This document shows positions 10,605-21,229 of a stretch of 64,000 nt of DNA, in pieces; positions within the stretch are counted from its first letter, which is position 1, and each line of letters starts with the position of its first letter. Under the pieces are notes generated by a model, which searched no databases, was not told where the DNA came from, and saw only the letters and a program-made list of their open reading frames with translations. The DNA is taken from positions 49,725 to 113,724 of the forward strand of contig RPFO01001933.1 in the NCBI GenBank assembly GCA_009746045.1, in the 5' to 3' direction. A program made the translations under genes and the position numbers. This DNA is from Mesostigma viride (Eukaryota; Streptophyta; Mesostigmatophyceae; Mesostigmatales; Mesostigmataceae).

Positions 10605-13600
10605 ACATGTACATGCACGCAAGGGGCGGCTGCACATACACGTACACACACCGCGCACGCAAGGGGCGGCTGCACACACACGTACATCCACCGCGCACGC
10701 AAGGGGCAACTGCACACACACGTACATACACCGCGCACGCAAGGGGCGAGTGCGCACACACGTACATACACCGCGCACGCAAGGGGCGGCTGCACACACA
10801 CGTACACACACCATGCACGCAAGGGCCGGCTGCACTCACATGTACATACACCATGCACGCAAGGGGCAACTGCACACACACGTACACACACCATGCACGC
10901 AAGGGCCGGCTGCACTCACATGTACATCCACCGCGCACGCAAGGGCCGGCTGCACACACACGTACATACACCGCGCACGCAAGGGGCAACTGCACACACA
11001 TGTACATACACCGCGCAACCACGGGGCGGCTGCACACACACGTACATACACCGCGCACGCAAGGGGCGGCTGCACACATACGTACCTACACCGCGCACGC
11101 AAGGGGCGACTGCACACACATGTACATCCACCGCGCACGCAAGGGCCGGCTGCACACACACGTACACACACCATGCACGCAAGGGCCGGCTGCACACACA
11201 CGTACATACACCGCGCACGCAAGGGGCGGCTGCACACACACGTACCTACACCGCGCACGCAAGGGGCGGCTGCACACACACGTACACACACCATGCACGC
11301 AAGGAGCGACTTCACGCACAGGTACACACACCATGCACGCAAGGTTCGGCTGCACACACATGTACATCCACCGCGCACGCAAGGGGCGAGTGCAAACACA
11401 TGTACATACACCGCGCACGCAAGGGGCAACTGCCCACACATGTACATCCACCGCGCACGCAAGGGCCGGCTGCACTCACATGTACACACACCGCGCACGC
11501 AAGGGCCGGCTGCACACACACGTACATACACCGCGCACGCAAGGGGCAACTGCACACACACGTACACACCATGCACGCAAGGGGCTGCTGCACACACACT
11601 TACACTCACCATGCACGCGAGGGGCGGCTGCACACACACGTACACACACCGCGCACGCAAGGGACGGCTGCACACACACGTACATACACCGCGCACGCAA
11701 GGGGCGGCTGCACTTACATGTACACACACCACGCACGCAAGGGGCGGCTGCACACACACGTACATACACCGCGCACGCAAGGACCGGCTCCACTCACATG
11801 TACATCCACCGCGCAACCACGGGGCGGCTGCACACACACGTACATACACCGCGCACGCAAGGGGCTGCTGCACACACACTTACACACAAAATGCACGCTT
11901 GGGGCGACGGCACTCACATGTACATACACCGCGCACGAAAGGGGTGGCTGCACACACACGTACATCCACCGCGCACGCAAGGGGCGGCTGCACACACACA
12001 TACATACATGCACCATGCACGCAAGGGGCGAGTGCACACACATGTACATACACCGCGCACGCAAGGGGCAACTGCCCACACATGGACATACACCATGCAC
12101 GCAAGGGGCGGCTGCACACACATGTACATCCACCGCGCACGCAAGGGGCGAGTGCACACACACGTACACACACCGCGCACGCAAGGGGCTGCTGCACACA
12201 CACGTACACACACCATGCACGCAATTGCCGGCATGCACACACACGTACATCCACCGCGCACGCAAGGGGCAACTGCACACACATGTACACACACCGCGCA
12301 CGCTTGGGGCGGCTGCACACACACGTACCTACACCGCGCACGCAAGGGGCGAGTGCACACACATGTACACACACCGCGCACGCAAGGGGCGGCTGCACAC
12401 ACACGTACACACACCATGCACGCAATTGCCGGCATGCACACACACGTACATCCACCGCGCACGCAAGGGGCAACTGCACACACATGTACACACACCGCGC
12501 ACGCTTGGGGCAGCTGCACTCACATGTACACACACCGCGCACGCTTGGGGCGGCTGCACACACACGTACATACACCGCGCACGCAAGGGGCGGCTGCACA
12601 CACACGTACATACACCGCGCACGCAAGGGGCGGCTGCACACATACGTACACACACCGCGCACGCAAGGGGCGGCTGCACACACACGTACATACACCATGC
12701 ACGCAAGGGGCTGCACACACACTTACACACACCATGCACGCAAGGGCCGGCATGCACACACACTGGCATACACCGCGCACGCAAGGGGCGGCTGCACACA
12801 CGTACATACACCGCGCACGCAAGGGGCGAGTGCACACACACGTACACACACCGCGCACGAAAGGGGCGGCTGCACACACACGTACACACACCATGCACGC
12901 AATTGCCGGCATGCACACACACGTACATCCACTGCGCACGCAAGGGGCAACTGCACACACATGTACACACGCTCGGGGCGGCTGCACACACACTTACACA
13001 CACCATGCACGCAAGGGCCGGCATGCACACACACTGGCATACACCGCGCACGCAAGGGGCGGCTGCACACACATGTACATACACCATGCACGCAAGGACA
13101 AGGATTCCGGCACACACACGTACACACACCGCGCACGCAAGGGGCGGCTGCACACAAACGTACACACACCATGCACGCAATTGCCGGCATGCACACACAC
13201 GTACATCCACCGCGCACGCAAGGGGCAACTGCACACACATGTACACACGCTTGGGGCGGCTGCACTCACATGTACACACACCGCGCACGCAAGGGCCGGC
13301 TGCACACACACGTACATACACCGCGCACGCAAGGGGCAACTGCACACACACGTACACACACCATGCACGCAAGGGGCGGCTGCACACACACGTACACACA
13401 CCATGCACGCAAGGAGCGACTTCACGCACAGGTACACACACCATGCACGCAAGGTTCGGCTGCACACACATGTACATCCACCGCGCACGCAAGGGGCGAG
13501 TGCAAACACATGTACATACACCGCGCACGCAAGGGGCAACTGCCCACACATGTACATCCACCGCGCACGCAAGGGCCGGCTGCACTCAATTGTACATACA

Positions 13601-13671
13601 CCGCCCATGCAAGGGGCGGCTGCACACACACGTACACACACCATGCACGCAAGGGCCGGCATGCACACACA
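10605..13671 (+). repeat. 40-bp satellite, array 1 (about 77 monomers)
   Basis: Monomer of 40 bp: AAGGGGCGGCTGCACACACA then CGTACATACACCGCGCACGC, with recurring variants (GGGCAACTGC, GGGCGAGTGC, GGGCCGGCTGC, CTTGGGGCGG, CAATTGCCGGCATGC, ACCATGCACGC). A variant block containing AAGGAGCGACTTCACGCACA recurs at about 11303, 13403 and 50341, showing longer-range repeat structure. All three forward frames are open for about 3 kb because the monomer lacks stop codons and its length is not a multiple of three. I do not regard these frames as genes. Confidence 0.97.
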
Positions 13672-13675
13672 GTAC

Positions 13676-13711
13676 AGTACCAACCCGCGGTAACGCAACT
13701 AGTTACGCAAC
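13676..13711 (+). repeat. Left 36-bp terminal inverted repeat
   Basis: Left end of the 28.5-kb segment, preceded by GTAC and by satellite. It contains two internal copies of a GTWACGCAAC motif. Confidence 0.85.
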
Positions 13712-14845
13712 AATGGTACTTTCCACGGCGACCGATCGAATGTTTGTTGCGTAACTACCAAGGACCGATACGGCCCAAAGTGGTGGCGAATTTCGTACTT
13801 GAAGTTCCGCACGAGACAGACTGACTGACTTGTTACGAGCTGACCACCGGCCCAACACGTAATGTACCTACAGAAGTACAGAACGTAAAAGGGGCCTGGC
13901 TGTGTAGTGTATACGTGCGAAGGTGGCCATGGCGGTGCGCGTTCCATGAAAACTTGCCTAATTTGTCGGCCGAAATGCAAAAAAGTTATGGAGATCGATG
14001 CTGTATGAAAGATACTCCAAAAGATGTTTTGTTGACGAAATATGCATTAGGTATGAAAGACCGCTGCCCTTCTTTAACCCACGGTTGCGAGGGGGTCTGA
14101 TTCGCAAATCTGGCCGCGATGAATATATTAGATTGGCTTCTTGCCAGAGTGATAGCCAAGATTCCTGGTATTGAACGACGCAGAAGGGAGGGGTTTAAAG
14201 TGAGGAAATAGGAATCAAGCGAATTAGCTTTGATTTGTGGCCATTTCCGGTTTCCTTCGGAGGTAAAGTAAGCAGGCCTGCGCGAAGCGCATTCCAGCCT
14301 GCCATGGTTAACTCGCTTTCCTCGCGTGCCAGGCAGGTAATCAGGCCTGCTGCGGAAGGCTCTTTTTCTGCACCTCATCTACCAATCTGTTTGCGCTTGA
14401 ACAGTCCGTTATGGCTTGGTTTTAGCGTCATCTCCGGGATGTTCTTACCGTTTTGTTCGCCGTTTTGTTTCCTCGCCAAATTTCCCGCAGCTTTTGCTAT
14501 TTTGACTAACGTTTCCGGTGGCGTGCTTGTAAGATTGTCGAGAACTGGCCAGGAAGACATTGATTTTGCTGCACGTGCTTCATTTATTTTTTAAAGTTTG
14601 TATTAGAGAGTCTATATTGCGTAGTCAGGAAACCGACCTGACCTGCCTGGTGGCGGCGTCCTTGTTCCAAGAAGCGTGCAAAAGACTGGTCAGTTTCTAG
14701 GCGTTATTGCTGTTATTAACGGCATTGCTACATTTTAATCAGATTTTACTTTTCTCAGCATGCCATCTGCAAATTTTGTGGTCCATGCCTTACATGCATT
14801 CAGGCGTGCTGAATGCCTTGTAATCCATAAGCCCCGTGCTTTGTG
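13712..14845. other. Left interior of the 28.5-kb element; no recognised gene
   Basis: Short frames (61-130 codons) lie on both strands at 13700-14590 without domain similarity. The 13-bp string ATGTTTGTTGCGT at 13740 also occurs near the other end of the element (about 41949). Confidence 0.5.
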
Positions 14846-14849
14846 GATG

Positions 14850-15440
14850 GTGGTTGGACATTACTGTAGGAGGTGATGGCGTATGTGCGTGGATGGTGCT
14901 TGAATGGTGGGGGGCTGCAGCAATGCGTGTGTGGATGGTGGTTGGATGGCGAGGGATTGCTGCCATGCATGCACTAATGGTTGTTTGATGGTGGTGGGCT
15001 GCAGCCATGTGTGCGTGGATGATGGTTGGATGGTGGGGGGTTGCAGCCATGTGTTGTGCGTGGATGGTGGTTGGATTGTGGGGGGTTCAGCCATGCATGC
15101 GTGGATGGTGGTTGGATGGTGAGGTTTTGCTGCCATGCATGCGTGCCGATGGTGGTTTGATGGTGGGGGGTTGCAGCCATGTGTGCGTGGATGGTGGTTG
15201 GAAGATGGGGGGTTGCAGCCATGTGTGCGTGGATGGTGGTTGGATGGTGGGGGGTGCAGCCATGCATGCGTGGATGGTGGTTGGATGGTGGGGGGATGCT
15301 GCCATGCATGCATTAATGGTTGTTTGATGGTGGTGGGCTGCAGCCATGTGTGCGTGGATGATGGTTTGATAGTGGGGGGTTGCAGCCATGCGTGCGTGGA
15401 TGGTAGTTGGATGATGGGGGTGTAGGGAGTCCTTGATGGT
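14850..15440 (+). repeat. About 43-bp minisatellite (GGATGGTGG type)
   Basis: About 13 degenerate units of 42-47 bp containing GTGCGTGGATGGTGGTTGG and TGCAGCCATG. Open frames are stop-poor repeat. The same sequence appears inverted at 15965-16150. Confidence 0.85.
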
Positions 15441-15529
15441 GGGGATGTAGGGACTTCTTGATACTTCTAAGTCATGGATTATAATTAATGGATTAAAGTA
15501 AGCTTACTGATTAAATGAGACGAAATTTA

Positions 15530-15915
15530 GTTCAATTGACAATTGACAATTGACAATTGAATTGACAATTCAATTGACAATTCAATTGACAATTCAATTG
15601 ACAACTCAATTGACAATTCAATTGACAACTCAATTGACAGTTCAATTGACAATTCAATTCAATCAATTCAATTCAATTCAATTCAATTCAATTCAATTCA
15701 ATTCAATTCAATTCAATTCAATTCAATTCAATTCAATTCAATTCAATTCAATTCAATTCAATTCAATTCAATTCAATTCAATTCAATTCAATTCAATTCA
15801 ATTCAATTCAATTCAATTCAATTCAATTCAATTCAATTCAATTCAATTCAAGTCAATTCAAGTCAATTCAAGTCAGTTCAGTTCAATTCAATTCTATTCA
15901 ATTTAAATAATTCAA
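15530..15915. repeat. (AATTC)n / CAATTGA microsatellite
   Basis: About 110 bp of AATTGACAATTCA-type decamers lead into roughly 40 uninterrupted AATTC pentamers, ending in AAGTC/AGTTC variants. It separates the two inverted minisatellite blocks. Confidence 0.95.
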
Positions 15916-15964
15916 TTCAACTTCGCATAGTCTAGCCGTAAATTTCTTGGATCATGAACAATGG

Positions 15965-16150
15965 GCAGTTGCAACCACCATCCATGCACGCATGGCTGCA
16001 CCCCCCCACCATCCCACCACCATCCACGCATGCATGGCTGCAACCCCCCACCATCCCACCACCATCCATGCACACATGGCAGCAAATCCTCACCATCCAA
16101 CCACTATTTATCCACGCACGCTAGCTGCAGCCCCCAACCATCCAACCATC
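15965..16150 (-). repeat. Inverted block of the GGATGGTGG minisatellite
   Basis: Four or five units reading CCACCATCCATGCACGCATGGCTGCA, the reverse complement of the 14850-15440 array. Just after it lies ACCCTAAACCCTAAAC (about 16153), two copies of a plant-type telomere repeat. Confidence 0.8.
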
Positions 16151-16169
16151 ACAACCCTAAACCCTAAAC

Positions 16170-17030
16170 AGTTGTAAGCCCAGCTCAGCATCTTATAATC
16201 CTCCTCCTCCTGGCTAAACTGTTTATTTTGACATGACATGGCCAGCATACTGACTGGCACATTATGCCCATGGTTTGTCACCAAGATTTTCTATCACCCG
16301 TATAAGCTTGAAAGCACCCTTGAAGCAGCCCATGGCCAAACAATCACGCAATATGAACGTAGCAAAAGAATAAATAACATCTATGAATGTTATTCAACGC
16401 ATTTAGCGTTAGAAACATGCACTACCACACCATGGTGTGGCATTTGCATGGTAAAAAAAGAGGGCTTTAGAGAGGGCCAGGCAACGGTCGAGAAAGATCA
16501 TCAAGGCTGAAAAGTGACAACGCCTCACAAGATTAAATTCATTTACAAACGTCAGGAAACCATGGGGGAACGATAAACCAGCCATACCTTGCATGGCTAA
16601 CGTTACCTTGGCCCAGGCAGTGCCCGCAAAAGCGGCACTTTGCGGCACACAAGCTGTGATGTGACAGGGTGGTCAAAATCGTCACATCTTTACTGCCGCT
16701 GCCTATATTCAACGACGATGCATGATAACAAGTAATTAAATAAACCTAGACACCCGCCGGGTTGCGCCGTAAAGCACTTGTAGTAATCAATTCCGTCGAA
16801 CCTGCCTGATCGCAGTTTTTCCCAGCAAGAACACTGACGGCACGTGGTAAATCGCATCCCCGCGAGCTAAAAATTGATCCGAATCATATTTGGGACGTAT
16901 AAGCTCTATTTCCTGAGTTTGGCCGGGAAATTCGTCCGCAAACGTACAGTAAATTGCAAGCACGGGTGCAAAGCCGCCATGGCTAAGTCGTGCATTTCCG
17001 AAACGCGCACGGTGCCAATTCACGCACTTC
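16170..17030. other. No recognised gene
   Basis: A 90-codon plus-strand frame (16238-16510) is the longest notable frame; it has scattered Cys residues but no family resemblance. Nothing else is supported. Confidence 0.4.
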
Positions 17031-17032
17031 AG

Positions 17033-17425
17033 GTTGCACGGTGTGGTCGTGCGATTCTGAGAAGTGCGCACCCGGGGGGAAACCGGCCCCTTGCGCACTC
17101 CCTAGTTACGCACTCCCTAGTAAAGTCGATAGATTGCGTACCTACACCTTTGGAAATGGCATTGTTTTCTTTCAAACGCACACTCCAGGTTGCGCGCGGT
17201 GTGGTTGTGCGATTCTGAGAAGTGCGCACCCGGGGGGAAACCGGCCCCTTGCGCACTCCCTAGTTACGCACTCCCTAGTAAAGTCGATAGATTGCGTACC
17301 TACACCTTTGGAAATGGCATTGTTTTCTTTCAAACGCACACTCCAGGTTGCGCGCGGTGTGGTCGTGCGATTCTGAGAAGTGCGCACCCGGGGGAAAACC
17401 GGCCCCTTGAGCACGCAAGTCGGTA
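17033..17425 (+). repeat. 158-bp tandem repeat (about 2.5 copies)
   Basis: The string GATTCTGAGAAGTGCGCACC occurs at 17053, 17211 and 17369, exactly 158 bp apart. The unit includes GCGCACTCCCTAGTTACGCA and TTGGAAATGGCATTG. Confidence 0.9.
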
Positions 17426-17628
17426 GATTGCGTACCTTGGGAGACGGCATTATTAGTACTTACATATGTGTCAGAGACGGTATTAGTACATAAGTGTCAG
17501 ATGAGGGTACACATGTATCGGCTTCGTTGTGGATCACGCCACTAAAATGACTAAATACAGTAAGATAAGCTTACATACCAAGCGCCGACACTTAGCGTGT
17601 GGCATGGCAGTACATAGACCGAAGTGGA

Positions 17629-17750
17629 GCGTGACCCACAACGACGTTGTGGGTCACGCCACCACATAGATGTAGATACCAAGCGCCGACACGGCGTGTG
17701 GCAGTAGACCGAAAGTGGAGCGTGACCCACAACGACGTTGTGGGTCACGC
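17629..17750. repeat. Paired 31-bp palindromes
   Basis: Two copies of a perfect 15-bp-arm palindrome (arm GCGTGACCCACAACG, single A centre) lie at 17629-17659 and 17720-17750. They sit in a roughly 92-bp tandem context with GCCGACAC...GCGTGTGGCA segments. A decayed arm is visible near 17524. Strong hairpin potential; role unknown. Confidence 0.8.
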
Positions 17751-18499
17751 CACTAGCTACATACCAACGACACTTAGCGTGTGGCAGACTGGTAGTAGAG
17801 CATGTACCGGGCTGTTTCTACTACATAATACACCCGGCGTGTACACCTGTGTACACCCGTAGTGTACACCCGTGTGCACCCACTTACAGGCGGACTTGTG
17901 GATGATCAATTATCTGGCGGAGCCAATTTTCGGAAGAACCGTTAGGTTCGCCAGAATTGGCGAAGCTTATAAGGCCGTACACGTGAGAAAACATAGGAAT
18001 AGGGGATGAAAATCCGTCAATCCATCCATACATACATCCATCCATACATCCACCGAATTTGTCCCGAATTTGCAAGCATAAGGGGTCGGGGGTCAGGCCA
18101 TGTCCCGAATTTGCACGCAGAAGGGGCCGTGGGACACAAGTCACACAACAACAACAACAACAACACGGTAGCAGAAAGGTGTACAGGCTGCACGGCAGGC
18201 AACCTAACGGATAATGTACTCAGCACCAGCAATGCGCCCGAAATGAAAAAATGAAAGAAATGCTCATCAGCTGCTATCTACAGTGCTGTAAGCGGAACCA
18301 CAGACAAGAAATGAAAGAAATTACGGTAGCGCCCGCACCACTGTGATATTAAACGCTATATCCCATATTCTGACACGATGCCCATGACTTGCCGGACCAA
18401 AATCATTTCATCAATTCTAATGATGATCATGATTATGATGATCATGATTATGACCGCTGTTGTCGGAATGCCAGCGCACACGTCCCCTATGCCGCAAGA

Positions 18500-21035
18500 C
18501 AATCCAGGTACGCTCCCCATGTGTCTTTTGCGCCTTTCTGTAGTCGGGGCTGATGTCGTTGGGTCGCTAAAACACGCTACGATGCTGGAAACGTTACCCA
18601 TTATGACGACCGCGATCATTCTTGTCTTCCTGCACGCGCCTTGCCGTTTACTTTCTTGGCGCAGTTGCCGGGGCGCTCCAGGGGGGTGATGGCCCCGGGC
18701 TACCAGCGCACGCCCCTATCGTGGCGCAAGACAATCCAGGTACGCTCCCCATGTGTCTTTTGCGCCTTTCTGTAGTCGGGGCTGATGTCGTTGGGTCGCT
18801 AAAACACGCTACGATGCTGGAAACGTTACCCATTATGACGACCGCGATCATTCTTGTCTTCCTGCACGCGCCTTGCCGTTTACTTTCTTGGCGCAGTTGC
18901 CGGGGCGCTCCAGGGGGGTGATGGCCCCGGGCTACCAGCGCACGCCCCTATCGTGGCGCAAGACAATCCAGGTACGCTCCCCATGTGTCTTTTGCGCCTT
19001 TCTGTAGTCGGGGCTGATGTCGTTGGGTCGCTAAAACACGCTACGATGCTGGAAACGTTACCCATTATGACGACCGCGATCATTCTTGTCTTCCTGCACG
19101 CGCCTTGCCGTTTACTTTCTTGGCGCAGTTGCCGGGGCGCTCCAGGGGGGTGATGGCCCCGGGCTACCAGCGCACACCCCTATTATGCCGCAAGACAATC
19201 CAGGTACGCTCCCCATGTGTCTTTTGCGCCTTTCTGTAGTCGGGGCTGATGTCGTTGGGTCGCTAAAACACGCTACGATGCTGGAAACGTTACCCATTAT
19301 GACGACCGCGATCATTCTTGTCTTCCTGCACGCGCCTTGCCGTTTACTTTCTTGGCGCAGTTGCCGGGGCGCTCCAGGGGGGTGATGGCCCCGGGCTACC
19401 AGCGCACGCCCCTATCGTGGCGCAAGACAATCCAGGTACGCTCCCCATGTGTCTTTTGCGCCTTTCTGTAGTCGGGGCTGATGTCGTTGGGTCGCTAAAA
19501 CACGCTACGATGCTGGAAACGTTACCCATTATGACGACCGCGATCATTCTTGTCTTCCTGCACGCGCCTTGCCGTTTACTTTCTTCACTGTTACCAGCGC
19601 CTATGCCGCAAGACAATCCAGGTACGCTCCCCATGTGTCTTTTGCGCCTTTCTGTAGTCGGGGCTGATGTCGTTGGGTCGCTAAAACACGCTACGATGCT
19701 GGAAACGTTACCCATTATGACGACCGCGATCATTCTTGTCTTCCTGCACGCGCCTTGCCGTTTACTTTCTTGGCGCAGTTGCCGGGGCGCTCCAGGGGGG
19801 TGATGGCCCCGGGCTACCAGCGCACGCCCCTATCGTGGCGCAAGACAATCCAGGTACGCTCCCCATGTGTCTTTTGCGCCTTTCTGTAGTCGGGGCTGAT
19901 GTCGTTGGGTCGCTAAAACACGCTACGATGCTGGAAACGTTACCCATTATGACGACCGCGATCATTCTTGTCTTCCTGCACGCGCCTTGCCGTTTACTTT
20001 CTTGGCGCAGTTGCCGGGGCGCTCCAGGGGGGTGATGGCCCCGGGCTACCAGCGCACGCCCCTATCGTGGCGCAAGACAATCCAGGTACGCTCCCCATGT
20101 GTCTTTTGCGCCTTTCTGTAGTCGGGGCTGATGTCGTTGGGTCGCTAAAACACGCTACGATGCTGGAAACGTTACCCATTATGACGACCGCGATCATTCT
20201 TGTCTTCCTGCACGCGCCTTGCCGTTTACTTTCTTGGCGCAGTTGCCGGGGCGCTCCAGGGGGTGATGGCCCCGGGCTACCAGCGCACACCCCTATTATG
20301 CCGCAAGACAATCCAGGTACGCTCCCCATGTGTCTTTTGCGCCTTTCTGTAGTCGGGGCTGATGTCGTTGGGTCGCTAAAACACGCTACGATGCTGGAAA
20401 CGTTACCCATTATGACGACCGCGATCATTCTTGTCTTCCTGCACGCGCCTTGCCGTTTACTTTCTTGGCGCAGTTGCCGGGGCGCTCCAGGGGGGTGATG
20501 GCCCCGGGCTACCAGCGCACGCCCCTATCGTGGCGCAAGACAATCCAGGTACGCTCCCCATGTGTCTTTTGCGCCTTTCTGTAGTCGGGGCTGATGTCGT
20601 TGGGTCGCTAAAACACGCTACGATGCTGGAAACGTTACCCATTATGACGACCGCGATCATTCTTGTCTTCCTGCACGCGCCTTGCCGTTTACTTTCTTGG
20701 CGCAGTTGCCGGGGCGCTCCAGGGGGGTGATGGCCCCGGGCTACCAGCGCACACCCCTATTGTGGCGCAAGACAATCCAGGTACGCTCCCCATGTGTCTT
20801 TTGCGCCTTTCTGTAGTCGGGGCTGATGTCGTTGGGTCGCTAAAACACGCTACGATGCTGGAAACGTTACCCATTATGACGACCGCGATCATTCTTGTCT
20901 TCCTGCACGCGCCTTGCCGTTTACTTTCTTGGCGCAGTTGCCGGGGCGCTCCAGGGGGGTGATGGCCCCGGGCTACCAGCGCACACCCCTATTGTGGCGC
21001 AAGACAATCCAGGTACGCTCCCCATGTGTCTTTGA
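18500..21035 (+). repeat. 232-bp tandem repeat, 11 copies (copy 1)
   Basis: Units start at regular 232-bp steps (for example CCTTTCTGTAGTCGG at about 18533, 18765, 18997). One unit is shortened to 186 bp near 19585 and one has a single-base deletion near 20265. The array ends with a partial unit (GTGTCTTTGACC, about 21027). Each unit carries overlapping 99- and 67-codon frames on the two strands that merely reflect the repeat. It occupies the promoter-proximal part of the Helitron-type unit. Confidence 0.95.
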
Positions 21036-21229
21036 CCGTGCACGCGCCCTGTTTACACACTTGACTAACAGGTGTAGGTACGCTCCCACGCCCACTAACC
21101 ACGACCACGATGTTCCCCGTGATATACTTCTTACAGCCATGTCATGACTTACCGCTCCAATGTAATGTGCGTGCCCACAACTGAACAGTTTTTTTCTCCC
21201 TCCTATGATTTTCCTCCTATTATGTTCCT

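Noticed and set aside
10605-13671. CRISPR array
   Set aside because: The repeat is contiguous with no unique spacers, and the context is eukaryotic satellite.
10466-13824. Open frames of 1,020-1,075 codons across array 1, and Cys-rich minus-strand frames
   Set aside because: Same satellite artefact as above; the reverse strand of the monomer is also poor in stops.
18533-18600. Hammerhead ribozyme in the 232-bp repeat (CTGATG and GGAAAC present)
   Set aside because: The core reads CTGATGT rather than CTGATGA, and the segment between the two boxes does not form a stem II.
18622-20962. Repeated 99-codon frames with a hydrophobic stretch, resembling small membrane proteins
   Set aside because: Each is one 232-bp repeat unit; overlapping 67-codon frames on the other strand are equally conserved, so the conservation is at DNA level.
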